Shown: positions 32,377-41,998, counted from the first letter of the stretch. The stretch is DNA of 64,000 nucleotides from Herbaspirillum aquaticum (GCF_002213425.1 NZ_NJGV01000013.1:62001-126000); one strand, 5' to 3'. A program made the numbers and translations. The notes: a model not told the origin generated them from the letters alone.

Positions 32377-33123
32377 ATGAGCAACAACATCAAGGATAAA
32401 GTCGTCGTCATCACCGGTGCCAGCAGCGGCCTGGGCGAAACCGCCGCACGCCACCTGGCTGCCCTCGGCGCCAAGCTGGTACTGGGTGCACGCCGCACCG
32501 AACGTCTGGAAAAACTGGTGGCCGAGATCACCGCCGCCGGTGGCCAGGCCATCGCCGTGACCACTGACGTGGCGCGCCGCGACGACGTGGAGGCCCTAGT
32601 CGCCAAGGGCGAGCAACACTTCGGCCGCATCGACGTGCTGGTCAACAACGCCGGCATCATGCCGCTGGCCCCGATGGCCAAGCTCAAGGTCGAGGAATGG
32701 GACCGCATGATCGACGTCAACGTCAAGGGCGTGCTCTACGGTGTGGCCGCCGCGCTGCCGCGCTTTGCCGCGCAGGGCTCGGGCCATTTCATCAACGTGT
32801 CCTCGGTGGCCGGCATCAAGGTCTTCGCCGGCATGGGTACGGTCTACAGCGCCACCAAGTTCGCGGTGCGTGCCCTCACCGAAGGCCTGCGCGCTGAAGC
32901 ACCGGACGGTGTGCGCACCACCATCATCTCCCCGGGGGCGGTGGATTCGGAGCTGAAGACCCACAGCAGCGACCAGGAAACCTCGGAAGCCCTGCTGGCC
33001 TGGTATGAGGCCAACCAGATTCCGTCCGATTCGGTGGCGCGCGCCATTGCCTATGCCATCGAGCAGCCGGCCAATGTGGATATCAGCGAGGTGGTGCTGC
33101 GCCCGGTGGCCCAGGAGTTCTAA
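32377..33123 (+). CDS. Short-chain dehydrogenase/reductase (SDR)
   Basis: Classical NAD(P)-dependent oxidoreductase of 248 residues. The cofactor motif is TGASSGLG (13-20), NNAG (90-93) follows, and the active site is the Ser of NVSSVAG, Y157 and K161 in YSATK. The preference appears to be NADPH because the second strand ends in basic residues (GARRTERL). GGAAAGG lies 10 bases before the ATG at 32377. It is divergent from a LysR gene that probably controls it. A terminator follows 35 bases after the stop. Confidence 0.93.
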   Translation: MSNNIKDKVVVITGASSGLGETAARHLAALGAKLVLGARRTERLEKLVAEITAAGGQAIAVTTDVARRDDVEALVAKGEQHFGRIDVLVNNAGIMPLAPMAKLKVEEWDRMIDVNVKGVLYGVAAALPRFAAQGSGHFINVSSVAGIKVFAGMGTVYSATKFAVRALTEGLRAEAPDGVRTTIISPGAVDSELKTHSSDQETSEALLAWYEANQIPSDSVARAIAYAIEQPANVDISEVVLRPVAQEF

Positions 33124-33158
33124 GTTTTCCACAGCCGTTTTCAGCCAGTGCCATTGAG

Positions 33159-33197
33159 CGGCACCGCGGGGCAGCCTTGCCTGGCGGTGCCGTTTTT
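33159..33197 (+). terminator. Rho-independent terminator after the SDR gene
   Basis: CGGCACCGC (33159-33167) pairs exactly with GCGGTGCCG (33184-33192) and is followed directly by TTTTT. Confidence 0.92.
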
Positions 33198-33340
33198 CGT
33201 TGGCTTGTCATCCTGCCATTGCCGAGTCGGCAATGATTTCGCGGCGGCATGTTGTTTGCTTCAAACGCCGCCATGACGCCGTGCAGACAAGCACGGTGGT
33301 TTTCTATATGATTGCCGGCCCAAAAAAGAAGGAGTGATCG

Positions 33341-34597
33341 ATGGCGAACGCGTGCGGTGTGGATTTCGGCACCTCCAATTCCACGGTCGGCTGGCTGCGT
33401 CCGCAGGCCGGGGATTCCCTGCTGCTGCCGCTGGAAGACGGCAAGGCCACGCTGCCTTCGGTGGTGTTCTTCAATGCCGACGAGAACAGCTTCAGCTATG
33501 GCCGCGCCGGCCTGGGCGAATACCTGGCCGGCTATGAAGGCCGCCTGATGCGCTCGCTGAAGAGCTTGCTCGGTTCCGGTGCCATCGATGGCCAGACGGA
33601 AGTGGGCGGCCGGGCGCTGCCCTATCGTGGCCTGCTTTCGCAGTTCATCGGCGAGCTCAAGCAGCGCGCCGAACGCGCTGCCGGTACCTCTTTTTCCAAG
33701 GTGGTGCTGGGCCGTCCGGTGCACTTCGTCGATGAGGATGCGGCCGCTGACCAGCTGGCCCAGGACACGCTGGAAGAGATTGCGCGCGATGTCGGTTTCA
33801 AGGACATCGCCTTCCAGTTCGAACCGATTGCCGCCGCCTTCGATTACGAGTCGCGCATCGACAAGGAAGAGCTGGTACTCATCGTCGACATCGGCGGTGG
33901 TACCTCCGACTTCTCGCTGGTACGCCTCTCGCCCGAGCGCGCTGCGCGCAGTGAGCGGCGCGAGGACATCCTGGCCAATGGCGGCGTGCATATCGGTGGC
34001 ACCGACTTCGACAAGTATTTCAGCCTGGCCTGCGTGATGCCGCTGCTGGGCCTGGGCGGCCGCCTGCAGGGCAATGCCGAGATTCCCTCCAGCTATTATT
34101 TCAATCTGGCCACCTGGCACACCATCAACCAGCTCTACACCCGCAAGGCCTGGCAGCAGCTGCAGGACGTGGCGCGTGAAGTGGCCGACCGCGAGCGTTT
34201 CGCGCGCCTGCTCGATGTGGTCGAGCAGCGCTGCGGACACTGGCTGGCGCTGCAGGTGGAGGCGGGCAAGATCGCGCTCTCCAGTGCCGAGCAGACCCTG
34301 CTGGACCTGGACCGCCTGCGCCAGCCCGAGCAGTTGCCGCTCTTGCGCAGCGATTTCAACGGTGCCGTCGACCACCTGGTGCAATCGGTGGAGCAGACCG
34401 TGCTGGCCCTGTTGCAGCAGGCCGGCCTGCGCGCCGACGATATCGACAGCGTGTTCTTCACCGGCGGCTCCAGCGGCGTGCGCCTGCTGCGTGAACGCAT
34501 CAGTGCGCTGGCCCCGCAGGCGCGGCATGTGGAAGGCGACCTGTTCGGCAGCATCGGCAGCGGCCTGGCCATCGACGCCGCGCGCAAGTTCAGCTGA
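33341..34597 (+). CDS. yegD: Hsp70-family ATPase, YegD-like
   Basis: A 418-residue protein made of an Hsp70/actin-type ATPase domain only, as in YegD; the peptide-binding domain of DnaK is missing. Phosphate-1 (GVDFGTSNSTVGW), phosphate-2 (LIVDIGGGTSDFSLV) and the adenosine motif (VFFTGGSSGVRLLRE) are all visible. AAGGAG lies 8 bases before the ATG. The cellular role of YegD-like proteins is not firmly known; a chaperone-related role is assumed from the family. It is a single gene. Confidence 0.92.
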   Translation: MANACGVDFGTSNSTVGWLRPQAGDSLLLPLEDGKATLPSVVFFNADENSFSYGRAGLGEYLAGYEGRLMRSLKSLLGSGAIDGQTEVGGRALPYRGLLSQFIGELKQRAERAAGTSFSKVVLGRPVHFVDEDAAADQLAQDTLEEIARDVGFKDIAFQFEPIAAAFDYESRIDKEELVLIVDIGGGTSDFSLVRLSPERAARSERREDILANGGVHIGGTDFDKYFSLACVMPLLGLGGRLQGNAEIPSSYYFNLATWHTINQLYTRKAWQQLQDVAREVADRERFARLLDVVEQRCGHWLALQVEAGKIALSSAEQTLLDLDRLRQPEQLPLLRSDFNGAVDHLVQSVEQTVLALLQQAGLRADDIDSVFFTGGSSGVRLLRERISALAPQARHVEGDLFGSIGSGLAIDAARKFS

Positions 34598-34738
34598 CGC
34601 CGCAGGAGCGCCTGGCTGCTATACAATGCGGCCACCCGGTCGGGATAGCGTGGGTGTGCGGCGATATGAAGCTGTTCGCCCGCCACGGCGTCACGACCGC
34701 CCGCATCGAACTGCATCGCGGACCTGCCCCGCACCGAC

Positions 34739-35587
34739 ATGAAACCTTCTGCCGAATCCTTCGTGCGCCGCGTGCGCAGCAAACTCGACGAACTTTCCAG
34801 TACCGAACGCCAGCTGGCCGACTTCCTGCTGGAGTTTCCGGGCGAGCTGGCCAGCTATGCAGGCAATGAGCTGGCGCAACTGGCGGGGGTATCGCCGTCG
34901 ACCGTGAGCCGCTTCATCCGCCGCGTCGGTTACGAGAGCTACGAGGAAGCACGCCGCCACGTGCGCGAGGAACAGGAAACCGGCTCCCCGCTGTTCCATG
35001 CCAGCAGCCCCGCTGCCGCGCGCCAGGTCCGGTCGGTGGCGGCGCACTTCCAGCAATCCCAGCAGAATTTGGCGGCGACCTTCGAGCGCCTCTCCGACGC
35101 CACCCTGGCCGAGATCGCCCGCGCCATCGTCAGTGCGCCCCAGGTGCTGATCTTCGGCAGCCGCAGCAGCCAGGCCTTTGCCCTCTATCTGCGCTGGCAG
35201 ATCATCCAGGTCTTGCCGCGCGTGAGCTGCCTGCCGGGGCCGGGCGAGACCCTCGCCGAATATACCGCCGGCCTGTCCGAGCGCGATTGCGTGATCGTCT
35301 TCGGCACGCGCCGCCAGACCGGGCAGATGGAACGCCTGCTGGAGGCCGCCACCCGCGCCGGGTCCTATCTGCTCTACATCAGTGACCAGGCTTCATCCGA
35401 CTATGCCTTGGCCACCTGGTCGCTGCAGGCACATTGCCGCGGTCCCGGCTCGCTGGACAATCACGTCGGCGTGATGGCGCTGTGTGATCTGTTGTCTACC
35501 CTGGTGATTGAAGCCAGCGGTGCGGCCGGCCGCAAGCGGCTGGCGGCGGTCGAGCAGGAGCACGAGGAGCTGGGCGACTTCGATTGA
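34739..35587 (+). CDS. RpiR/MurR-family transcriptional regulator
   Basis: A 282-residue regulator with an N-terminal RpiR helix-turn-helix (about 1-77; LAQLAGVSPSTVSRFIRRVG) and a C-terminal SIS domain (about 125-260; VLIFGSRSSQAFALYLRWQI) that binds a phosphorylated sugar or other small ligand. It precedes an MFS transporter and a hydantoin-racemase-family gene on the same strand. The 416-base gap before the transporter holds four TGAAAT-N4-ATTTCA-type palindromes, which are the probable binding sites. Confidence 0.93.
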   Translation: MKPSAESFVRRVRSKLDELSSTERQLADFLLEFPGELASYAGNELAQLAGVSPSTVSRFIRRVGYESYEEARRHVREEQETGSPLFHASSPAAARQVRSVAAHFQQSQQNLAATFERLSDATLAEIARAIVSAPQVLIFGSRSSQAFALYLRWQIIQVLPRVSCLPGPGETLAEYTAGLSERDCVIVFGTRRQTGQMERLLEAATRAGSYLLYISDQASSDYALATWSLQAHCRGPGSLDNHVGVMALCDLLSTLVIEASGAAGRKRLAAVEQEHEELGDFD

Positions 35588-35629
35588 GTTGCTGCGGTGG
35601 AATGTTGGAGAATTGCCTTCTTTGTACAT

Positions 35630-35872
35630 TGAAATCCTGATTTCAGGATCTTCCCTTTTTTGACTCATGATTTTCATGCGTGCTGCCCCTTGGCAGTGCG
35701 CTGACCGCGCTGCATGCCCTCTTGCGGCGCATGCCGGGCTCTTCCGGCAGGTCATTTCGTCCTGAAATCCAGATTTCATACGGGACCGATGGCTGGCACG
35801 CAGGTTGCTAGTGCTGCTACAAGAATGAAATTCAAATTTCAATTATCAATATAAATTGAAATCGCACTTTCA
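35630..35872. promoter_or_regulatory. Four RpiR-type operators upstream of the MFS gene
   Basis: TGAAAT-N4-ATTTCA occurs exactly at 35630-35645, 35763-35778 and 35826-35841, and with one change (CTTTCA) at 35857-35872. The last three are 63 and 31 bp apart, near six and three helix turns, so bound dimers would sit on the same face of the DNA. The right part is AT-rich and is the likely promoter of the transporter operon. Nothing else was seen in 35588-36003. Confidence 0.85.
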
Positions 35873-36003
35873 TTTCCGGGCATGCTGGACTACAGTAGTT
35901 TCATGGCCGCAAGGTCAGGTCGCCGTGGTCTCACAGCCTCGCATCATCCGATGCACACACCGAGCAGCACTCATTGGAACTTCCAACGCAAGAGGAGCAG
36001 ACC

Positions 36004-37452
36004 ATGGCCGGACCCACACTTTCATCGCCCGACCTGCCGCACTCGCCGCGCGTGGCCGAACTGGACGGCGCGCTGGACAAGATCGGGGTGACCCGTTCGC
36101 ATCACACCATCATTTTCCTGATCCTGATCGGCTGTCTCTTCGATGCCTTCGAACAGAACGCCATCGGTCTGGTCGGCCCGCTGCTCAAGCAGCAGTGGGG
36201 CCTGACGGCGACCGACATCGGCCTGCTCAATACGGTCACCTTCGCCAGCGCCGCCATTGGCCGCATCGTCTCCGGCCTGGTAGCCGACCGGTATGGCCGG
36301 CGCGTCATGCTGAGCCTGGACCTGCTGCTCTTTACGCTGGGGGCCGGCATCTGCGCGCTGGCGCCGGACCTGACCGTCATGGCCGTGGGCCGTGCCATCG
36401 TCGGTTTCGGTCTCGGTGGCGAGATCGCCATTGCCGTCACCATGCTGGCCGAATTCTGTTCCAGCAAGTTCCGCGGCACCGCCGTGGGCCTGGTCAATGT
36501 GGGCGCGGGCGGCATGGGCAATTTCCTGGCACCGGCCTTCGGCCTGCTGGTGTTTTCGCTCTTTCCTGGTGAAAACAGCTGGCGCTGGCTGTTCTTCTGC
36601 CTGATGCTGCCGGCGCTGCTGGGGGCCTTCTATCGCCGCTACATTCCGGAGACGCCGCGTTTCCTGCTCTCCCGCCACAAGATCGCCGAGGCCAACGAGG
36701 TCCTGGCGCGGCTGGCCAGCGGCAAGCTCTCCGGCCCGGCACCCCAAGGCCGGGACTGGATCAGCGACGATGGCAGCCGCCAGCAGGCCGCCCCGGCCAA
36801 GGTGCGCTCCATGGAAATCTTCCAGGGCGCGCTGGCGCGCCGCACGCTGCCGCTGTGCATCGCCATCTGGATGACCTACGGCGCGCAGATCTCGGTGCTC
36901 ACGCTCATGCCGACCATCCTGGTGAGCCTGGGCTACACCATCTCCAAAAGCCTGCTGTTCACCATGGTCATGCAGAGCGGCAGCCTGCTGGGGGCGATTG
37001 CTGCCTCGGTATTCGGATTCCATCTTCCGCGCAAGCGCGTGCTGACCGTCGGTGCAATCTGTGCCTGCCTGGCGGCGCTGGCCATCGGCTTCCTGGCCAA
37101 GAGCATCGTGCTGATCCTGGCGGCGGGTGCGGTGTTCCAGTTCTTCGTGCTGCTGCTCAACACCACCATCTGGATCTTCGCGCCGGAGCTGTATCCGACC
37201 CGCGTGCGCGCCTTCGGCACCGCCTTCATCCTCGCCACCGGCACGGCGGCCGGTGCCCTGATGCCGCTGGTGGCCGGACGCCTGTTCGATGCCTTCGGCC
37301 TGGCCGGCGTGTTTGGCATGATCGCCGCCATGTACGGCATCTTCACGATTGCCATCCGCACCGTGCCCGAGACCTATGGCAAGTCGCCCGATGCCCCGGT
37401 GGAGGAGAGCGCGCCGGATGCCGTGGTGCAGGCGGTCGCTGCGCGTAGTTGA
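36004..37452 (+). CDS. MFS transporter
   Basis: A 482-residue major facilitator with about 12 membrane segments. The loop 2-3 motif appears as GLVADRYGRRVML, and RAIVGFGLGGEIAIAVTML is typical of the AAHS/sugar-porter-like group that moves organic acids or related small molecules by proton symport. AAGAGGAGCAG precedes the ATG at 36004, preferred over one ten codons upstream. It is followed after 22 bases by a hydantoin/Asp/Glu racemase-family gene. By context the substrate could be a hydantoin, allantoin-like compound or carbamoylated amino acid; this is inference. Confidence 0.9.
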   Translation: MAGPTLSSPDLPHSPRVAELDGALDKIGVTRSHHTIIFLILIGCLFDAFEQNAIGLVGPLLKQQWGLTATDIGLLNTVTFASAAIGRIVSGLVADRYGRRVMLSLDLLLFTLGAGICALAPDLTVMAVGRAIVGFGLGGEIAIAVTMLAEFCSSKFRGTAVGLVNVGAGGMGNFLAPAFGLLVFSLFPGENSWRWLFFCLMLPALLGAFYRRYIPETPRFLLSRHKIAEANEVLARLASGKLSGPAPQGRDWISDDGSRQQAAPAKVRSMEIFQGALARRTLPLCIAIWMTYGAQISVLTLMPTILVSLGYTISKSLLFTMVMQSGSLLGAIAASVFGFHLPRKRVLTVGAICACLAALAIGFLAKSIVLILAAGAVFQFFVLLLNTTIWIFAPELYPTRVRAFGTAFILATGTAAGALMPLVAGRLFDAFGLAGVFGMIAAMYGIFTIAIRTVPETYGKSPDAPVEESAPDAVVQAVAARS

Positions 37453-37474
37453 TGTTCTTTTTCATGAGTCTGGC

Positions 37475-38140
37475 ATGCCGCATATCCTGTTGATCAATCC
37501 CAATTCCTCCCAGGCCACCACCGAGATGATGGTGGCCATTGCCCGCAGCACGCTGCCAGCGGGATACGCGCTCAGCGGCGTGAGCGCGCGGCAGGGGCCG
37601 GGGATGATCGTCAATGCCGTGGAGCTGGCCGCAGCGGGTGAGGAAGTCGAGCGCAACTGGCGCGAAGGCGGACGGCACAGCGTGGGCGCCATCATCAGCG
37701 CCTTCGGCGACCCCGGCATCGAGCGCCTGCGTGCGCTCGATGGCCGCCCCGTCGCCGGGCTGTGTGAAGCGTCGATGCTGGAGGCTGCCGAGGGCGGGCG
37801 CCGCTTCGGTGTGGCCACCGTCACGCCGGAGCTGGCTGACGTGATTGGTGAAAAGGCGCAGCAGGCGGGAGTCGCCGGGCGCTATACCGGCATCCGCCTG
37901 ACCGCCGGTGATCCGCGCGTGCTGGCGGCTGACCCGCAGGCGCTGGAAGAGGCGCTGGCAGAAGCCGTGCGCGCCTGCGTGGAGCGCGATGGTGCCGAGG
38001 CGGTGGTCATTGGCGGCGGCCCCCTGGGGCAGGCGGCCTTGGCACTGGCGCAGCGTTTCCCGGTACCGGTGATCGCGCCGATTCCGGCCGCCGTTCGCTA
38101 CCTGCTCAAGGCCTTGCAAGCGCTGGAAGCAGCGGCCTGA
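37475..38140 (+). CDS. Aspartate/glutamate/hydantoin racemase-family protein
   Basis: A 221-residue cofactor-independent racemase fold. The start MPHILLINPNSSQATTEMM is typical of hydantoin racemases, and the two active-site cysteine regions are at AGLCEASMLEA (Cys present) and VIGGGPLGQ. In the second the usual Cys position reads Gly-Gly-Pro, so only one catalytic cysteine is evident and the activity may differ from a two-base racemase. It forms an operon with the MFS transporter and ends 12 bases from the convergent aldo/keto reductase. Confidence 0.87.
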   Translation: MPHILLINPNSSQATTEMMVAIARSTLPAGYALSGVSARQGPGMIVNAVELAAAGEEVERNWREGGRHSVGAIISAFGDPGIERLRALDGRPVAGLCEASMLEAAEGGRRFGVATVTPELADVIGEKAQQAGVAGRYTGIRLTAGDPRVLAADPQALEEALAEAVRACVERDGAEAVVIGGGPLGQAALALAQRFPVPVIAPIPAAVRYLLKALQALEAAA

Positions 38141-38152
38141 GGGGCCATTGCT

Positions 38153-38995
38153 TCACAACATCGCCAGCGGCTGCTTGCGCCGTGGCGGTGGAAAGGCGGC
38201 GTCCAGTTCACTGAGGTCATTTTCGTTCAGGTGCAGGTCCAGGCAGGCGCGGTTGGCTTGGACGTGCGCGACATCGGCGGCCTTGGGAATGGCGATCACC
38301 CCCGGACGCCGCAACACCCACGCCAGCGCCACCTGCGCCGGTGTCACGCCGTGGCGCTGCGCGATGGCCTTCAGGGCCGGCTGCTTGAGGATGCGCCCCT
38401 GCTCGATGGGCGAATAGGCCATCACGGCGATATGGCTTTGCGCTGCCTGCGGCAGCAGGTCATATTCGATCCCCCGGCGCGAGAGGTTGTAGAGCACCTG
38501 GTTGCACAGCACCTGCTCGCCACCGGGCGCGTCGGCCAGTTCGTCCATGTCATCGGTATCGAGATTGCTCACCCCCCATCCGCCAATTTTTCCTTGCGCC
38601 ATCAGCGTCTCCATACCCGCGATGGTGGCCGCCAGAGGATGCGATCCGCGCCAGTGCAGCAGGTAGAGGTCCAGGTGGTCGGTGCCCAGGCGCTTGAGGC
38701 TGGCCTCGCAGGCGGCGATGGTGCCGCGCTCGCTGGCATTGTGCGGCAACACCTTGCTGACCAGGTAGACCTGTTCGCGGCGGCCGGCGAGGGCACGGCC
38801 GACGATGCGTTCGGATTGGCCATCGGCATACATCTCGGCGGTATCGATCAGGGTCATGCCAAGGTCGATGCCGGCCTGCAGGGCGCGGACCTCGGCACCG
38901 GCGGCTGCGGCCGACTCGCCCATGTTCCAGGTGCCCTGGCCCAGGGCCGGGACTTGCGCGCCATTGCGCAGGGTGATCAGTGGGATGGGCTGCAT
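38153..38995 (-). CDS. Aldo/keto reductase
   Basis: NADPH-dependent carbonyl reductase of 280 residues with a TIM-barrel. The catalytic tetrad is complete: D51, Y56, K81 and H114, seen in DTAEMYADG, VSKVLP and LLHWRG. The C-terminal IPKAADVAHVQAN is the usual NADP-binding end. The start MQPIPLITLRNGAQVPALG is typical of the YeaE-like group. It is a single gene divergent from the adenylate cyclase. Physiological substrate unknown. Confidence 0.93.
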   Translation of the reverse strand: MQPIPLITLRNGAQVPALGQGTWNMGESAAAAGAEVRALQAGIDLGMTLIDTAEMYADGQSERIVGRALAGRREQVYLVSKVLPHNASERGTIAACEASLKRLGTDHLDLYLLHWRGSHPLAATIAGMETLMAQGKIGGWGVSNLDTDDMDELADAPGGEQVLCNQVLYNLSRRGIEYDLLPQAAQSHIAVMAYSPIEQGRILKQPALKAIAQRHGVTPAQVALAWVLRRPGVIAIPKAADVAHVQANRACLDLHLNENDLSELDAAFPPPRRKQPLAML

Positions 38996-39117
38996 GGAGG
39001 CTCCTTCATCAGTGGCGGAAGATCATTAGAACCCATTTTGCGCATCGGTTCATGGCGCCCGCCTTGTTTGCCGTCTGTGCGGCAATGCCGTGCGGCAACA
39101 TCCGGCGGCCGCGCCGA

Positions 39118-39146
39118 TTGTAGGCACAGGCAACTGGTGGCATGAT
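39118..39146 (+). promoter_or_regulatory. Candidate promoter of the adenylate cyclase
   Basis: TTGTAG (39118-39123) and CATGAT (39141-39146) are 17 bases apart, 35 bases before the cyclase ATG. Match to consensus is moderate. Confidence 0.45.
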
Positions 39147-39181
39147 CGCAGCCAATCAAAAAGGGAATCGGGGGAAAGTCC

Positions 39182-41455
39182 ATGTTGCGTCGTTTGCGTT
39201 CCGTCTTCACCAAGTACTGGGCGCGCTGGCTGCTGGCGTTGTTGCTCATCGGGCTGGCCGAGGCGGTGGTGGTGGGGCTGCTGCCCAATCGCGTGGTCGA
39301 GCGTATGGACCTGTTCTTCTATGACTTGCGCATGCGCGTGGCCAAGCCGGCGCTGGATCCGCGCATCGTCATCGTCGACATCGATGAACGCAGCATCAAC
39401 GAGCTGGGCCGCTGGCCCTGGAGCCGCGACCTGGTGGCCAAGCTGGTGGAGCAGATGACCCAGGCCTATCAGGCGCAGTCGGTCGGTTTCGACGTGGTCT
39501 TCGCCGAGCCCGACACCACCTCCGGCTATGGGCGCCTGGAAGACCTGGCGCGCGGGCCTTTGAAGGACGTGCCGCAACTGGCGCAGCAATTGCGCCTGCT
39601 CAAGCCGCAGATGGATTACGACGCACGCCTGGCCGCCGCCCTGCAGGGACAGCCGGTGGTGATGGGTTACGCCTTCTCCAACGAGACGGGTGCCGTGGTC
39701 AAGGGCCAGTTGCCGCCGCCGGCCTTCAGCGTGACCGCGCTGGGCGGGCGCAATGTGCAGGTGGTGCGCTGGCGCGCTTACGGCGCCAACCTGCCGCAGC
39801 TGCAAGCGGCGGCGCGCGCCGGTGGTTTCTTCAATCCGGTTCCTGATGACGACGGCCTCATTCGCACGGTCTCGCTCTTGGCGCGGCATGGCGACGACTT
39901 CTACGAGTCGCTGGCCCTGGCTACGGCCCGCGTGGCCGTCGATGGAAAGCGCATCAAGCCGGTCTTCCTGACCAGCGCCGATGGTCTGCTGGGGAGCCAG
40001 AAGGAAAACTACGATGCGCTGGCCGCCATCGCCGTGGAGGCGCGTCCGCAGCCGCTGATCATTCCGGTGGAGCGCGGGCTGACCACGCTGGTGACCTATC
40101 GCGGGCGTGGCGGACCGCAGGGCGGTGCCTACCGCTATGTCCCGGCGGTGGACGTGATCCGTGGCACCTATCCGCACGACCAGCTCGATGGCCGCATCAT
40201 GCTGGTCGGGACCACCGTGCCGGGCCTGAACGACCTGCGGGCCACGCCGGTGAGTCCGGTCTATCCGGGGGTGGAGATCCACGCCAACCTGATCGCCTCC
40301 ATCATCGATGACGACTTCAAGACCCGGCCCGATTTTGCGGTCGGCTATGACGGCCTGCAGGTGGCGCTGGCCGGCCTGCTGCTGGGTTTGTTGCTGCCCG
40401 CGCTGGGGCCGCTGGCCTCGGTGCTGCTCTCGCTGGGCACGGCGGCGGCCTTGGGCGGACTCAACTACTGGCTCTATGACAGTGCCGGCCTGGTGCTGCC
40501 GCTGGCGTCCTCGCTGCTGCTGGTGGCGCTGCTGTTCATCAGCAACCTGGCCTGGGGCTACCTGTTCGAATATCGCAACCGCAAGGCCATCGTCAACCTC
40601 TTCGGCGAATACGTGGCGCCGGAACTGGTGGCCGAAATGGCGGCCAATCCCGCCAGCTACAACATGGAAGGCGAGATCCGCGAACTGACCGTGATGTTCT
40701 CCGACGTGCGCGGGTTCACCACCATCTCGGAGAGCCTGCAGCCCAACGAGCTGCGCGAATACATCAACGTGTACCTGACGGCCATGTCCGAAGACATCCG
40801 CGGCAATCGCGGCACGCTCGACAAATACATTGGCGACGCCGTGATGGCCTTCTGGGGCGCCCCGCTGGATGTGCCCGATCATGCCGCCCGGGCAGTCGCC
40901 ACGGCATTGAAGATGCAGCAGACCACGCTGCTGCTCAACGAGGAATTCACGCGCCGCAACTGGCCGCCGCTGAAAATCGGCATCGGTTTGAACAGCGGCC
41001 AGATGCGCGTGGGAGACATGGGCTCGCGCATCCGCAAGGCTTATACGGTGATGGGCGATGCGGTCAATTTGTCCTCGCGCCTGGAGTCGATCACCAAGGT
41101 CTATGGGGTAGGCGTGCTGGTCGGTGATGCCACCCGCCAGGCGGCGCCGCAGTTTGCCTACCGCGAGCTGGACCGGGTGCGAGTCAAGGGCAAGAACGAA
41201 CCGGTCCCGATCTTTGAACCGCTGGCCCTGGAAGGCGAACTCGATGCCGCGCTGCGCGCCGAAGTGGAGCAATGGCATGCGGCGCTGGCACTGGTGCGTG
41301 CGCAACGCTGGGATGAGGCGCAAGCGGCGATCCTGCAATTGCAGGCTGCGCAGGCGCGTGGACTGTATGCGCTTTACCTGGAGCGCATTGCCCATTATCG
41401 CCAGGCACCGCCACCGGCCGATTGGGATGGCGTGACGACTTTCGAGACCAAATAA
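39182..41455 (+). CDS. CHASE2-domain class III adenylate cyclase
   Basis: Membrane sensor that makes cAMP. The 757 residues hold an N-terminal membrane anchor (about 15-35), a periplasmic CHASE2 sensor (about 40-375), two to three membrane helices (about 380-465) and a cyclase domain (about 495-680). Metal-binding aspartates are D508 (FSDVRGF) and D552 (YIGDAVMAFWG); the transition-state pair N629/R633 is in MGDAVNLSSRLES. K548 and T622 at the base-selecting positions fit ATP rather than GTP. All key residues are present, so it should be active. About 75 residues of helical tail follow. It sits 540 bases upstream of a two-partner secretion operon with a FecR-domain gene. Confidence 0.94.
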   Translation: MLRRLRSVFTKYWARWLLALLLIGLAEAVVVGLLPNRVVERMDLFFYDLRMRVAKPALDPRIVIVDIDERSINELGRWPWSRDLVAKLVEQMTQAYQAQSVGFDVVFAEPDTTSGYGRLEDLARGPLKDVPQLAQQLRLLKPQMDYDARLAAALQGQPVVMGYAFSNETGAVVKGQLPPPAFSVTALGGRNVQVVRWRAYGANLPQLQAAARAGGFFNPVPDDDGLIRTVSLLARHGDDFYESLALATARVAVDGKRIKPVFLTSADGLLGSQKENYDALAAIAVEARPQPLIIPVERGLTTLVTYRGRGGPQGGAYRYVPAVDVIRGTYPHDQLDGRIMLVGTTVPGLNDLRATPVSPVYPGVEIHANLIASIIDDDFKTRPDFAVGYDGLQVALAGLLLGLLLPALGPLASVLLSLGTAAALGGLNYWLYDSAGLVLPLASSLLLVALLFISNLAWGYLFEYRNRKAIVNLFGEYVAPELVAEMAANPASYNMEGEIRELTVMFSDVRGFTTISESLQPNELREYINVYLTAMSEDIRGNRGTLDKYIGDAVMAFWGAPLDVPDHAARAVATALKMQQTTLLLNEEFTRRNWPPLKIGIGLNSGQMRVGDMGSRIRKAYTVMGDAVNLSSRLESITKVYGVGVLVGDATRQAAPQFAYRELDRVRVKGKNEPVPIFEPLALEGELDAALRAEVEQWHAALALVRAQRWDEAQAAILQLQAAQARGLYALYLERIAHYRQAPPPADWDGVTTFETK

Positions 41456-41998
41456 ATGGACTTGGTCAGTCCGCCGCATTTTCCTAGGGGAAATCAGCGC
41501 GGTCTGATCGCCGCGAGCCGCGTTTTGCACAAACGTTCTCATCCGCTGACATTTCACGAAAATCTTTGCATGTCGAAACCGCAAATCATTTCCGAGTGGC
41601 AACCAAGTGCTGTGCAATCAGCCGCAAACGCCCGCTGGAAGCGGTTTTTCAGCGATTCTTGTCGACGAGGTCAGGACTAGTCAGTATACTTTGCAAGTAA
41701 CAAGAGTGATGTTGCTTGGCAAGGCGGCGTCGCTGCCGGACGCGATTGATCCCTCCTTCAAGAAGTGGAATATCGGTGTCCGGGCGCATCTGCTTCAGGG
41801 GTTCCTTTTCGTCTTGTTGTTCGCTTACGTGGTCCGGGTACTTGCGTGCCGGCCACGCATTGCGTCTGCGCGATCCATGTGCTGACGTCAGTGCAGGCGG
41901 CTGGCCGGATGGGAGGGTGGCAGTGACAGCGTGGCTTGCCGCCGCGCTGCGCAACAAGAAAACTGGGAGAGCTCGCCGGGGGGCGGGTCACAGAGACA
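41456..41998. other. 543-base intergenic region before the two-partner secretion operon
   Basis: No gene is supported; the short open frames lack ribosome sites and protein-like composition. The stretch is less GC-rich than its flanks around 41520-41720 and should carry the promoter of the tpsB-tpsA-fecR operon, for example around TATACT at 41693-41698. No operator palindrome stood out. Confidence 0.4.

Noticed and set aside
39050-41617. A 855-codon frame on the - strand opposite the adenylate cyclase
   Set aside because: No motif or membrane pattern; the cyclase on the other strand has all active-site residues.
41607-41885. A 92-codon frame with one hydrophobic stretch before tpsB
   Set aside because: No ribosome site, no recognisable family, and it lies in a low-GC leader; a real small gene cannot be excluded but is not supported.
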